NCBI GenBank assembly: GCA_030830805.1
Contig: JAURMH010000122.1
Coordinates: 1 to 56,123, forward strand
DNA: 56,123 nucleotides
Origin: Bacteroidota bacterium
GTDB taxonomy: Bacteria > Bacteroidota > Bacteroidia > Sphingobacteriales > Sphingobacteriaceae
Direction of reading: 5' to 3'
Every line of letters starts with the position of its first letter. Positions within the stretch are counted from its first letter, which is position 1. Positions 46,044 to 55,742 of this stretch are shown here, one piece after another. The notes beneath the pieces are model-generated. The model ran no database searches and was not told where the DNA came from. It saw only the letters and a program-made list of their open reading frames with translations. The translations under genes were made by a program, and so were the position numbers.

Positions 46044-46571
46044 CTAACTTAAATAAATTGCCAATAAACCGTCGGGTAATTCGACTAATATTTTTTTCGC
46101 TGCTTGATCAATTGATTTTACAAATTGATCGTTGATAGGAAACAATACTTCTTTATTTTGATACACCATGCTGGCCATGGTTTGTTGTGGCATTTCTTCT
46201 ATGCTGTTAATGATAGCTAGTTCTCCCAATTGCGTATCTTCTACAAAATAACCCACTAAATCTTTTACTTTAAAAGCTTTCGACTCTTTGGGTTTGTTTT
46301 TTTTATAGATGTAAACTTTTTTGTTGACTAATGGGCTTGCTTGATCGATGTGATCTACGCCTTCTAAGTAGAGGTATGCAACTGGTTCTTGCATGCGAAG
46401 GGTAGTAATAAAAAATGGAACCGGTTTATTATTGATTTCAATAAATACCGATTCCAAATTTTCATAAGCTTCAGGATTTTCTACTTCAAAATAAAGTTGA
46501 ACCTCTCCCTTTAAGCCTTTCGTTTTTTTGATTGTTCCTATTTGAAAATACTTGCTTTCGATGGCGTTCAT
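46044..46571 (-). CDS. rimM: Ribosome maturation factor RimM
   Basis: A 175-residue 30S assembly factor. The N-terminal RimM barrel begins [24 protein letters not shown]-barrel half follows with [20 protein letters not shown] and ends [13 protein letters not shown]. It binds S19 and helps mature the 16S 3' domain. It lies 12 bases after rpsP in the classical order. Confidence 0.96.
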   Translation of the reverse strand: MNAIESKYFQIGTIKKTKGLKGEVQLYFEVENPEAYENLESVFIEINNKPVPFFITTLRMQEPVAYLYLEGVDHIDQASPLVNKKVYIYKKNKPKESKAFKVKDLVGYFVEDTQLGELAIINSIEEMPQQTMASMVYQNKEVLFPINDQFVKSIDQAAKKILVELPDGLLAIYLS

Positions 46572-46583
46572 TTCAAGGAAAAA

Positions 46584-47171
46584 TTATTCAGCAGCAGGTG
46601 CTTCAGCAACAGGCGTTTCTTCTGTAGCAATTTCCGCAACTGGTGCTTCTTCTACAGCAACTTCCGCTACTACTGTTTCTTCTACAACCTCTTCTACTAC
46701 TTCTTCTACAACTGGTGTATTTTTAGCAATAATTGCGGCTGCTTTTTCTTCTTTTTGTTTTGCTTCTGTAGCTAAACGCGCTTTGTTAGCTGCTTCTTTT
46801 GAAGAAACTAATGATGATTTTTTAGAATCAACTTTGTTTGTTTTAGCATCTACCCAAGCTGCAAATTTTACATCTGCTTGTTCTTGTGTTAAAGCACCTT
46901 TTTTCACTCCACCTTCAAGGTGTTTTTTGTACAATACTCCTTTGTATGAAAGGATCGCACGAGTGGTGTCGGTTGGCTGTGCACCATTGTGTAACCATTG
47001 AACGGCAGCATCAATGTTTAAGTCGATTGTTGCGGGGTTTGTGTTAGGATTATAAACACCTAACTTCTCAATGAATTTACCATCTCTTGGAGCACGCGAA
47101 TCCGCCACTACAATATGATAGAAAGCTCTTTGCTTTTTACCATGTCTTTGTAATCTGATTTTTACTGGCAT
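46584..47171 (-). CDS. rpsP: Small ribosomal subunit protein bS16 with long acidic C-terminal tail
   Basis: A 195-residue protein. The first 80 residues are canonical bS16: [60 protein letters not shown]. The rest is an added tail: a Lys/Ala helix to about residue 150, then a low-complexity Glu/Val/Ala repeat ([13 protein letters not shown], then [19 protein letters not shown]). Typical bS16 has 80-100 residues; extended forms are known in Bacteroidota. The tail's internal repetition is also visible in the DNA. Confidence 0.96.
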   Translation of the reverse strand: MPVKIRLQRHGKKQRAFYHIVVADSRAPRDGKFIEKLGVYNPNTNPATIDLNIDAAVQWLHNGAQPTDTTRAILSYKGVLYKKHLEGGVKKGALTQEQADVKFAAWVDAKTNKVDSKKSSLVSSKEAANKARLATEAKQKEEKAAAIIAKNTPVVEEVVEEVVEETVVAEVAVEEAPVAEIATEETPVAEAPAAE

Positions 47172-47253
47172 TTTCTTTTGTTTTTAGTTAATCCCAATGG
47201 TATCCATCCAAAGGGAGGGCAAAGATGCGAACAAATGTGGATAATTCAAAATA

Positions 47254-48591
47254 TTATCTAGGAATTCCGCCTTGTGGCATGTTTTTTAACATTTTTAACG
47301 GATTTCCGCCGCCGGAGAACTGTTTCATCATTTTTTTCATGTCGTCAAATTGCTTGAGCAACTTATTAACCTCTTCGATGCTTCTGCCACTTCCCATCGC
47401 AATTCTTTTGCGTCGGGTTCCATTAATTACTTCCGGACTTTCTCTTTCTAGCGGCGTCATGCTATGAATAATCGCTTCAATATGTTTAAAGGCATCGTCC
47501 GAAATGTCAATGTCTTTCACCATTTTGCCAACTCCCGGAATCATACCCATCAAATCTTTTAGGTTTCCCATTTTTTTGATTTGTTGTAATTGATTCAAGA
47601 AATCGCCAAAATCAAATTGATTTTTTCTAATTTTCTTTTGAATACGCGCAGATTCTTCTGCGTCAAATTGTTCTTGCGCACGCTCTACCAACGAAACCAC
47701 ATCGCCCATTCCTAAAATCCTAGAAGCCATACGCTCTGGATAAAACACATCGATGGCTTCTAGTTTTTCGCCGGTTCCCACAAATTTGATGGGCTTTTTA
47801 ACTACTTCGCGAATGGTTAAAGCTGCACCACCCCTGGTATCGCCGTCTAATTTTGTTAAAACTACTCCGTCAAAATCTAAACGGTCGTTAAATGCCTTGG
47901 CCGTATTTACCGCGTCTTGTCCGGTCATGGCATCTACCACAAATAAAATTTCGTGTGGTTGCACACTTGATTTTACGCTGGCAATTTCGTCCATCATTTG
48001 CTCATCGACCGCTAATCGACCCGCAGTGTCAATGATAATCACATTGTGTCCTGCAGTCTTAGCTTGTTTAATAGCGTCTTGTGCAATCTTAACAGGGTTT
48101 TTGCTTTCGTAATCGGTAAATACTGGCACGTCTATTTGCGCACCCAATATTTTTAATTGATCAATTGCTGCCGGACGATACACATCGGCTGCAACTAAAA
48201 ATGGAGATTTTCCTTTTGATTTTAAGTAATTAGCTAGTTTTCCAGAAAAGGTGGTTTTACCAGATCCTTGTAAACCTGCAATTAATATAATAGCTGGATT
48301 CGATTTTAAATTCAGTTCCGATTTTTCGCCACCCATTAAGGCAACCAATTCATCGTTAACAATTTTAATCATTAACTGACCGGGAGATACCGAAGTCAGT
48401 ACGCTTTGGCCAAATGCTTTTTCTTTTACGCGATCGGTAAAATCTTTAGCAATCTTAAAATTTACATCGGCGTCTAATAGGGCTTTACGCACCTCTTTAA
48501 CCGTTTCTGCCACGTTGATTTCGGTAATTTTTCCTTGACCTTTTAAAATCTTAAAGGCCCTATCTAACTTATCACTTAAATTATCAAACAT
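47254..48591 (-). CDS. ffh: Signal recognition particle protein Ffh
   Basis: A 445-residue SRP54 GTPase that targets nascent membrane and secreted proteins. It has an N domain (MFDNLSDKLDRAFKILKGQG), a G domain with GLQGSGKTTFSGKLA, IIDTAGRLAVDEQMM and TKLDGDTRGGAALT, and an M domain with MIPGVGKMVKDIDIS, MTPLERESPEVINGTRRKRI and a Met-rich MKKMMKQFSGG tail. The ATG at 48591 gives the normal N-terminus. The rpsP operon follows after an 82-base gap. Confidence 0.98.
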   Translation of the reverse strand: MFDNLSDKLDRAFKILKGQGKITEINVAETVKEVRKALLDADVNFKIAKDFTDRVKEKAFGQSVLTSVSPGQLMIKIVNDELVALMGGEKSELNLKSNPAIILIAGLQGSGKTTFSGKLANYLKSKGKSPFLVAADVYRPAAIDQLKILGAQIDVPVFTDYESKNPVKIAQDAIKQAKTAGHNVIIIDTAGRLAVDEQMMDEIASVKSSVQPHEILFVVDAMTGQDAVNTAKAFNDRLDFDGVVLTKLDGDTRGGAALTIREVVKKPIKFVGTGEKLEAIDVFYPERMASRILGMGDVVSLVERAQEQFDAEESARIQKKIRKNQFDFGDFLNQLQQIKKMGNLKDLMGMIPGVGKMVKDIDISDDAFKHIEAIIHSMTPLERESPEVINGTRRKRIAMGSGRSIEEVNKLLKQFDDMKKMMKQFSGGGNPLKMLKNMPQGGIPR

Positions 48592-48687
48592 ATTCTGTTT
48601 TGTTATTAATGCTTGCAAAGCTACTAAATAGCACAAGAACTGAAAAGTTTTTCGAAAGGAAGCAAGCTAAATTGTTATTTTTGTTAA

Positions 48688-50055
48688 ATGACTAGTATGC
48701 TATTTTTAATCATCGGCTTAGCACTTGGCGGTTTGCTTGGGGTGTTGTATATGCGGAATAAATCGGGGCTAAACCCATTGGATTTTCAAAAAGAGATGCA
48801 ACTCGAAAAAGAAAAAGCCGGCTTAACTGCCACCTTACAAGAACAAGTCAAGCAAATGGAATTGCTTGCCAACGAAAAAGAGCTTTATAAAAATGCAGTT
48901 GATAGTAAAGACGCCGAATTAAATGCGGTGAATATTAGAATTGTAAAAGCGGAAGAAGCATTTCGCACACAAAGAGAAAAATTAGAAGAAAAGAAAGTCG
49001 AATTGGAAGCGCTACAAACTACGCTTACCAAAGAGTTTGAGAATATTGCCAATAAAATTTTAGACGAAAAATCACATAAATTTACTGAGCAGAATAAAAA
49101 TAATTTAGATGTTATTTTAAGTCCGCTGAAAGATCGCATCAAAGATTTTGAAGAGAAAGTAGATCGCTCTTATAAAAACGAAGCCGCAGAACGCAATACA
49201 CTGAAGGGTTCTATCGAAGAGCTCATGAAATTTACCAATAAAATTTCTGTAGAAGCAACCAATTTAACCAATGCTTTAAAAGGCGATAGTAAGAAGCAAG
49301 GAAATTGGGGTGAATTGGTTTTAGAAAGAATTTTAGAATCTAGCGGATTAATTGAAGGTCAAAATTATACACTACAAGGCAAAGGCTTAAACCTGAAAGA
49401 CGAAGATGGCAATAGGTTTCAGCCCGATGTGATTATTAATTTACCCGACAACAAACACATTGTTATCGATGCAAAAGTTTCTTTAGTAGCTTACGAAAAA
49501 TTAGTGAACGAAAATACAGAAGAGGGTAGAGACAAGTTTATCAAAGAACATTTGCTTTCTATTAAAACACACATTACTGGTTTAAGCAATAAAAACTACC
49601 ACGATTTATATGGCATTAACTCGCCAGATTATGTGCTCCTGTTCGTTCCTATCGAATCGTCGTTTAGTATTGCCATTCAACATGCACAAGATTTATTTGA
49701 TTTTGCTTGGTCTAAGCGAGTAGTATTGGTTACACCCTCTACGCTTTTTGCTACTTTAAAAACAGTGGCTTCTATTTGGAAACAAGAGCAACAATCTAAA
49801 AATGCCATCGAAATTGCAACAAAAGCTGGAGCTTTATACGATAAATTTGTAGGCTTTACCGAAGACATGAAAAGAATTGGCGCACAAATTAATGGTACAC
49901 AAAAAACCTACGAGGAAGCTTTTGGTAAATTACATACCGGACGCGGCAGTTTAACTTCAAGTGTAGAAAACCTAAAAAAATTAGGTGCCAAAGCAAGCAA
50001 GCAACTTGATAAAAATTTAGTCGACGAAGAAGATAATTTTACGGCCATAGAATAA
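48688..50055 (+). CDS. rmuC: DNA recombination protein RmuC
   Basis: A 455-residue protein. An N-terminal membrane helix (MLFLIIGLALGGLLGVLYM) is followed by a long coiled coil to about residue 130, then the RmuC nuclease-like domain: KQGNWGELVLERILESSGLI, FQPDVIINLPDNKHIVIDAK, APIESSFSIA-like VPIESSFSIAIQHAQDLFDF, and LVTPSTLFATLKTVASIWKQ. It is proposed to limit inversion at short repeats. It is divergent from ffh and precedes an acyltransferase gene by 7 bases. Confidence 0.95.
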   Translation: MTSMLFLIIGLALGGLLGVLYMRNKSGLNPLDFQKEMQLEKEKAGLTATLQEQVKQMELLANEKELYKNAVDSKDAELNAVNIRIVKAEEAFRTQREKLEEKKVELEALQTTLTKEFENIANKILDEKSHKFTEQNKNNLDVILSPLKDRIKDFEEKVDRSYKNEAAERNTLKGSIEELMKFTNKISVEATNLTNALKGDSKKQGNWGELVLERILESSGLIEGQNYTLQGKGLNLKDEDGNRFQPDVIINLPDNKHIVIDAKVSLVAYEKLVNENTEEGRDKFIKEHLLSIKTHITGLSNKNYHDLYGINSPDYVLLFVPIESSFSIAIQHAQDLFDFAWSKRVVLVTPSTLFATLKTVASIWKQEQQSKNAIEIATKAGALYDKFVGFTEDMKRIGAQINGTQKTYEEAFGKLHTGRGSLTSSVENLKKLGAKASKQLDKNLVDEEDNFTAIE

Positions 50056-50062
50056 ACCTATT

Positions 50063-51169
50063 TTGTTTAAACTCTTTTTACCCGATTTAAGCAAACGAGC
50101 CATTGGCTTAGATTTGCTGCGTGCTGCAGCCATTTTAATGGTCCTAATTTACCATGCCTGGATATTTGTTGCTGGCTTTTTTCCAAAGGCTGGGCTCTTG
50201 TTTTTTTTGGGTTATTGGGGGGTAGAATTATTTTTTGTTCTCAGTGGATTTTTAATTGGGGGCATTTTAATTACAAAGGTTTTACAAGCCGAAACCCTTA
50301 GCCTAAAAATGCTTGTTGATTTTTGGAAGCGCAGATGGATTCGAACCATTCCCATTTATTTAATTGCTTTAATTATTAATTTTTTAAGTCTGAATTATAT
50401 TGTAGGTTATCCCACTACTTTTGATTTTCGCTATTTGTTTTTTTTACAAAACACCATACAATCTCATCCAGCATTTTTTCCCGAAGCATGGAGTTTGTCG
50501 GTCGAAGAGTGGTTTTACATCAGCTTGCCTTTAGGTGTTTTACTGGCATTTGTTATTCCTGCGAAAAACAAAGAAAACAGGCTTTTAATGGTTTTTTTGC
50601 TGCTTTTGTGCCTTTTTACTTATGCTAGATTTACGCAATTCCAGGGACAGTTTGAGCTCAGCGCTTGGGATAAAAACATTCGAAAAGTGGTGGCCTTTAG
50701 ATTAGATGCCTTAATGTATGGGGTATTGGCTGCTTGGTTTTTTAAAACAAAAACCCAATTAGTTTTACCATTCAAAAACACTTTGTTAATTGTTGGAATG
50801 TTATTGGTTCCGCTGGCTTATTTTATTTTTTATAAAAAATATTTTCCTTTTTTCAATGTCGTTTTTTTTACAAGCATTAGTTCTTTAGGCTTCGCTTTAA
50901 GTTTGTTTTCTTTTGCGAATTGGAAGGGACCAAAAAACATAAAACTGGTCAATGGCATTACTTATTTAAGTGTGATTTCTTATTCACTTTATTTAATTCA
51001 TTATACCTTTTTATTTCGTATATTAAATAATTTTATTATCGCTAGCACCCTACTAAATGCTAGTGTTTTATTCGTTTCTTACCTATTACTTTCCATTATT
51101 TTAGCAAGCCTGTTTCATTATTATTTTGAAAAGCCTTTCTTAAAAATAAAAGAAAAAATGAAGACATAA
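50063..51169 (+). CDS. Acyltransferase 3 family membrane protein
   Basis: A 368-residue membrane acyltransferase (OafA/YrhL type) with about ten helices. The N-terminal motif GLDLLRAAAILMVLIYHAW carries the catalytic His, and FPEAWSLSVEEWFYISLPLG is the family's second signature. It probably O-acetylates a surface glycan or lipid. The start must be the TTG at 50063 or the ATT before it, because a stop lies five codons upstream and the first ATG is inside the conserved domain. It is likely cotranscribed with rmuC. Confidence 0.93.
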   Translation: MFKLFLPDLSKRAIGLDLLRAAAILMVLIYHAWIFVAGFFPKAGLLFFLGYWGVELFFVLSGFLIGGILITKVLQAETLSLKMLVDFWKRRWIRTIPIYLIALIINFLSLNYIVGYPTTFDFRYLFFLQNTIQSHPAFFPEAWSLSVEEWFYISLPLGVLLAFVIPAKNKENRLLMVFLLLLCLFTYARFTQFQGQFELSAWDKNIRKVVAFRLDALMYGVLAAWFFKTKTQLVLPFKNTLLIVGMLLVPLAYFIFYKKYFPFFNVVFFTSISSLGFALSLFSFANWKGPKNIKLVNGITYLSVISYSLYLIHYTFLFRILNNFIIASTLLNASVLFVSYLLLSIILASLFHYYFEKPFLKIKEKMKT

Positions 51170-51200
51170 AAAAAGCCCGAACAAATGTTCGGGCTTTTTT
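51170..51200. terminator. Bidirectional terminator after the acyltransferase gene
   Basis: AAAAAGCCCGAACA (51170-51183) and TGTTCGGGCTTTTT (51186-51199) form a 14-bp perfect stem with a two-base loop, flanked by A and T runs. It lies between the convergent acyltransferase and T9SS hydrolase genes and should serve both. Confidence 0.9.
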
Positions 51201-51217
51201 AAATTAGGTTAAGCTAA

Positions 51218-52684
51218 TTAGTATAATACCACTTTAGCCACTTTGCGATTTAAACCGCTAGTTACTTTTACATAGTATACACCATTCGACAATTCGTTGC
51301 GATTCACAACATATGATTGTGCCGTTAAGTTTTGTTCGTTTCTTACTACTCTTCCTGTTGCATCTAACATTTCAATTTCGTAAACAGCGCCATTTAAGCC
51401 TTCTACTCTTACATTTAAAATATCTGCTGCTGGATTAGGGTAAACGCTTACGTTACCTTCTGTTGCAAATGTATTAGTGATTCCTGTTGATGGGAATAAT
51501 ACTCTTGCAATTCTAGGAACTAAGAAATTTTGAATAGTATCGATATACAATAAAGCTCTTGCTTTAGACATGAATGGGTTTGAAGCCAAACCATTGTTGT
51601 GGAATGGATCTGTTGGATCCCACCATTCCCATGGAGCGCTACCGTTAGCCGCACCATTGAACGAGAATAAAGCAGTTAAGCCATTGCTATTAGAAGCTGC
51701 TGCTGTAGAATAAGCATCAGTAAATGCTGGTGTTTTAAACACATCATTTACACCTAAGCGACTAGCTCTATCAGCCACATCGTAAGAACCACTTGCTTCT
51801 ACAACCAATAATGGAGGATTAGTACCTGGTACATATACACCGCCTGTTTTGTATGGTGCAAATGGATCTAATTTACCTTGCATACCTACAATTGGCACTT
51901 CGCCTGCTTCTAACCAAGAAGAATCACCCATTGCACCACCATAGTTGGTTGTCATGTTTACTCTTGAAGAATAACCAGGGTAATTGTTTGGATTATTCAA
52001 AGCTGCATTACCACCAAAACCATCAAAATCTCCAACTGCCTGTGGAATTACATAAGGCATTTGCGTGGTTTGGTTAATGAATTTTAATAATTGAATTTCT
52101 GATAATTTGTTTAAAGTACCACAAGCCAATGAAATATAGCCACCAGAACCTTGTCCACATAATACAATTCTGTTGGTATCAATTTTATATGTGCTTGCAC
52201 TAGTAGCACCCATAAAACGGAAATAACGAACTGCATTTTTAGTGTCTTGCATACCACGGTATACTGCATTTAAGATAGTTCCTGTACGAACGTCTTGGTC
52301 TCCTTGTGGATTCCAACCTGCTCTGTAACCTACTGCTGCTGCAACATATCCTTTTTTTGCAAATTCCTTACACATTTCTACAATTGAACTGTCTGTTCTT
52401 GCACCAGTTGGAGATTGATTTAAACCTTTAGGTAAAAAACTTCCGGTGTGTAATACAATTACTAGGGGACGTGCTGTTTCTGTGTCGCCAGTTGGCTCAT
52501 AGAAATCTAATTTTAAATCTGACATAACAGGTGCTCCTGTTAGTACCGAATAATTTTGTCCATAAACAACATTCGGGGTAACGCTTACATTCGTAAATGT
52601 ATTCGTTACATATCGCTGCGCCATTGCATTACCTGCAAATAAAGTCGCTGCGATCAATGATAAGAATTGTAAATTTTTCTTCAT
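51218..52684 (-). CDS. Secreted alpha/beta hydrolase with T9SS C-terminal sorting domain
   Basis: A 488-residue exported protein. The signal peptide (QFLSLIAATLFAGNAMAQ) is followed by an alpha/beta hydrolase resembling carboxylesterases: RPLVIVLHTGSFLPKG (oxyanion region) and Ser180 in LCGQGSGGYISLACG. The last 75 residues are a type IX sorting domain: VSVYPNPAADILNVRVEG, VYEIEMLDATGRVVRNEQ, and ELSNGVYYVKV with a basic KVAKVVLY end. It should be secreted across the outer membrane and attached to the surface or released. The substrate is unknown. Confidence 0.93.
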   Translation of the reverse strand: MKKNLQFLSLIAATLFAGNAMAQRYVTNTFTNVSVTPNVVYGQNYSVLTGAPVMSDLKLDFYEPTGDTETARPLVIVLHTGSFLPKGLNQSPTGARTDSSIVEMCKEFAKKGYVAAAVGYRAGWNPQGDQDVRTGTILNAVYRGMQDTKNAVRYFRFMGATSASTYKIDTNRIVLCGQGSGGYISLACGTLNKLSEIQLLKFINQTTQMPYVIPQAVGDFDGFGGNAALNNPNNYPGYSSRVNMTTNYGGAMGDSSWLEAGEVPIVGMQGKLDPFAPYKTGGVYVPGTNPPLLVVEASGSYDVADRASRLGVNDVFKTPAFTDAYSTAAASNSNGLTALFSFNGAANGSAPWEWWDPTDPFHNNGLASNPFMSKARALLYIDTIQNFLVPRIARVLFPSTGITNTFATEGNVSVYPNPAADILNVRVEGLNGAVYEIEMLDATGRVVRNEQNLTAQSYVVNRNELSNGVYYVKVTSGLNRKVAKVVLY

Positions 52685-52747
52685 ATTGATTTTTTTATTG
52701 GTTTCCTTTTTTAAATATAGTTTTTTATAGTTAATTCATCAATTTTT

Positions 52748-55618
52748 CTAGTTATTTTTTGCTAAATCAAAGGTGGCTGAAAAATAAGCCATTCGGCCAA
52801 CATATGGCCCACCGTATACCTGAAAGCTCTTTTTATCAAATAAATTAGAAGCGCCAAGCTTAAATGTCATATTTAATTTGGGTACCGCTTTACTTATTTG
52901 GGCATCGAATAAATCGTAGGTAGGTACAAATCCGGTAAACTGAGGAGAGCCTTCAAATTGGAAGCCTTGAATCCATTTATAGTTTACACTAAAGCTCCAA
53001 TTAATTAAATGAATTTGTCCAATGTAGGTGTCCAAATCTCTAGCAGAAATACCAATATTAAATTTGTGTTCGGGTGTATTAAACGCAGGAATAATAGGGT
53101 CTATAGAGCCTTTCAAATTCAACACATTCCAAGAATAGTTTCCGGTTAATGCATAAAAATTGTGGAAGAAATAAGACAAACCTACCGAAAAACCCTGTGT
53201 GGTAACCGTCTCTTTTGAATTGGCTGCCACACGATAAGCGTCTGCCTTGATAACCCTTTTATTAAAGGTGTCAATTTTTGTATCCATACCTAATTTATAA
53301 CCCAAAAAGTCGGTGTAAATACTGAAATAATAACTCGCATCTAAAAACAAGGCCGTTCCTAGGGTAGCGCGATAGCCTATTTCGGCTGTTTTAACTTTTT
53401 CTGGTTTAACTGGATCAACATCGAAATATTGTAATGAATCTAGCTTTTGAGAGTTGAAAAAAGAAAACAATGAGGGCACTGTTATGAGGGAATCAAAACC
53501 ATTGATATTACCCACTAACCTTGCACGGCCCACATTAAAATATAAAAATTGATCGGCCAGTGTTGGGTTTCTAATGGCAGACGAAAATGAAAAACGAAAA
53601 ACATCTTTTTTATCGTTCGTATAAACTGCTGAAGCGGCTGGCGATACTACGTAATTAAAGTTTTGGTTTTTATCTATTCTACCTGTAGCATTTAATTTTA
53701 ACCTATTATTCAATAATCTTTTTTCATAACCGGCATAAAAACCAAACTCAGAATTGGTAATTACGCGGCCCGCTGTGTCACTAAATATGGTACCCCTAGA
53801 GCTTGGCGTATATCTTCTAAAGTTTCCGCCAAACAATACTTCATCGGCATTTGATAACACCACTTTGCGTTCGGCTTGTAAATGATATAGTGCAGATTTA
53901 TCATAAAACTTGGAGCCACCCTCTGTAAATGAAGTTTTTTGTGTAATGCTATTCATGGCAGAATCAAATCTTTCGGTACCCGGCTCAAACCTATCTACAT
54001 AAGGGTATCCAGCGTTTTGATAAATGGTGCTGGTTGGGTCCGCGCCTTGAGGCGAGGTGCCTAAATTCGCAAAATATGATGCTTCTTCGTGCCAAGCTTT
54101 AACAGAATCTGTGTAAACATTCAAAACAGAATCGGCTGCATCAAAATCAAATGGAAATGATTGTGGTGGATAGCCTGGTAATTTGCGCGCTCTTTTAGAA
54201 ATAAAATTAGCCCAATAATTTCGATAGTCTCCACTCCAGGTTGTGCCCACCAAGCCTGTTCCGCTTGACGATGGCTTGTGTAAATCTTGTAATAATTGTG
54301 CGGTAAAAACAGCATCGTATGAATTGCCGGCGTCTTCGTGTGTAGAATAGGCGCGCACAAACCAATTTTCTCCTTTAAGTTCTAATCTGTTTTGAAAAAA
54401 CAAAATGTCTTTTAAACTATACCTGTTATCGCCTTGATAAACTGTGGTACCATTGCCCATGTTAAAGGCATAGATTAATTCGATGCTAGGATTAATTCTA
54501 TAATGTAATGCCGAAGCTAATTTTAAGTTTTTTGTATTATAATCTACCAGGTCTTTTTCTTCGTAACCCTTACGGTGCCATATGCCCAGGCCAGGATAGT
54601 TAACTCTTCCGTTTTTATCAGATGAGTTATTTCCGCGTGGATCAAAATTTTCATCTCCATATCTATTCACGGCATCGTATCCTCCGGGGTTGTTTATACC
54701 AACCGTAGATTGGGGTGTTGCGGCCATGTTGGTAGCTTCCCAGTCATAGGCGCGCATGTAAAAAATATTTGTTTTAAAGGCGAACTTATCTATACCGTTT
54801 TTGTTTTTATATACTCTTGCGTAACGAATGGCAGATTCAAACAATCCGCGTTCGCCCACTTTAGACATTACGGTTAAACCAGCAGAATTAAAGGGGTTGC
54901 GGGTTTGCATGCTAATTACTCCATTAAAAGCATTGGGACCAAAAAAAGCAGAACTGGCTCCTACAATTAAATCCACTTTTTGTACATCTATTTCGGAAGA
55001 ACCTAAAAAATTACCCAAAGAAAAATTGAGCCCTGGCGCTTGGTTATCTACCCCATCGATTAATTGTAAAGATCTTACGGGCGATGTGCTATTGAAACCC
55101 CTGGTGTTGATGACTTTAAAACCTATACTAGCTGCTGTTAAATCCACCCCCTTTAATTGGCCTAAACCTTCGTAAAAATTAGCGGCAGAAGTTTGTTTAA
55201 TCGAAATTAAGTCCATCGACTCCACGGTAAGTGGTGCTTCTTTTTGTTTTTCGGTAAGCCTAGAAGACTGTACCAACGCGACTTTGCTGGTTACTACGTT
55301 TTCTTCTAATAAAACATCAATGTTAGTTTTGTTTTTAGAAACCTGCAGCTCCATGGGTTTATAACCCAAATAGGTAATCAACAAGGTTTTATTGCTACTC
55401 AGATCAAGGTTTAATACAAATCGACCATTGAGGTCGGTGTTGGTTCCCTGTGCGGTTCCTTTTACTGATACCGTTGCCGAGTATATGCCTTGTCTGGTAA
55501 TTTTATCTTTTACACTGCCGGAAACCTTTTGGGTTTGTGCTTTTGCAGTATTCAAGCCAAAAAACAATAAAAATATAAAACTTACTTTTTTTGTTTGATT
55601 AAGTGCTTTTTTAACCAT
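52748..55618 (-). CDS. TonB-dependent receptor with carboxypeptidase-like N-terminal domain
   Basis: A 956-residue outer-membrane receptor. The signal peptide ends near TAKAQ. A carboxypeptidase-D-like regulatory domain (VSGSVKDKITRQGIYSATVS, with a typical LLITYLGYKPMELQV end) covers about residues 30-110. The plug domain at about 125-240 has KVINTRGFNSTSPVRSLQLI and KVDLIVGASSAFFGPNAFNG. The remainder is a beta-barrel with a terminal FSATFDLAKNN. It has no SusD partner nearby, so it is a stand-alone receptor, probably for a siderophore, vitamin or peptide. It precedes the T9SS hydrolase by 63 bases. Confidence 0.94.
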   Translation of the reverse strand: MVKKALNQTKKVSFIFLLFFGLNTAKAQTQKVSGSVKDKITRQGIYSATVSVKGTAQGTNTDLNGRFVLNLDLSSNKTLLITYLGYKPMELQVSKNKTNIDVLLEENVVTSKVALVQSSRLTEKQKEAPLTVESMDLISIKQTSAANFYEGLGQLKGVDLTAASIGFKVINTRGFNSTSPVRSLQLIDGVDNQAPGLNFSLGNFLGSSEIDVQKVDLIVGASSAFFGPNAFNGVISMQTRNPFNSAGLTVMSKVGERGLFESAIRYARVYKNKNGIDKFAFKTNIFYMRAYDWEATNMAATPQSTVGINNPGGYDAVNRYGDENFDPRGNNSSDKNGRVNYPGLGIWHRKGYEEKDLVDYNTKNLKLASALHYRINPSIELIYAFNMGNGTTVYQGDNRYSLKDILFFQNRLELKGENWFVRAYSTHEDAGNSYDAVFTAQLLQDLHKPSSSGTGLVGTTWSGDYRNYWANFISKRARKLPGYPPQSFPFDFDAADSVLNVYTDSVKAWHEEASYFANLGTSPQGADPTSTIYQNAGYPYVDRFEPGTERFDSAMNSITQKTSFTEGGSKFYDKSALYHLQAERKVVLSNADEVLFGGNFRRYTPSSRGTIFSDTAGRVITNSEFGFYAGYEKRLLNNRLKLNATGRIDKNQNFNYVVSPAASAVYTNDKKDVFRFSFSSAIRNPTLADQFLYFNVGRARLVGNINGFDSLITVPSLFSFFNSQKLDSLQYFDVDPVKPEKVKTAEIGYRATLGTALFLDASYYFSIYTDFLGYKLGMDTKIDTFNKRVIKADAYRVAANSKETVTTQGFSVGLSYFFHNFYALTGNYSWNVLNLKGSIDPIIPAFNTPEHKFNIGISARDLDTYIGQIHLINWSFSVNYKWIQGFQFEGSPQFTGFVPTYDLFDAQISKAVPKLNMTFKLGASNLFDKKSFQVYGGPYVGRMAYFSATFDLAKNN

Positions 55619-55742
55619 CGGATTTTTTTTATAAAATTCAATTTAGTAAAAAAATATAATAGGTGTTAAAATTCTCTTAATTAGGGCTAGTTTAGCGGAT
55701 ATGATAGCAGAATCTTTAGCAAGGCCCGCTGCTGCCAACAGC

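Noticed and set aside
46542-47001. Long plus-strand open frames opposite rpsP, rich in Ser/Thr/Ala or Phe/Cys
   Set aside because: They are mirror images of the repetitive Glu/Val/Ala tail of bS16, with no start context or recognisable domain.
55619-55742. Cobalamin or thiamine riboswitch ahead of the TonB-dependent receptor or near thiL
   Set aside because: The gap is only 124 bases and has none of the conserved blocks of either riboswitch.
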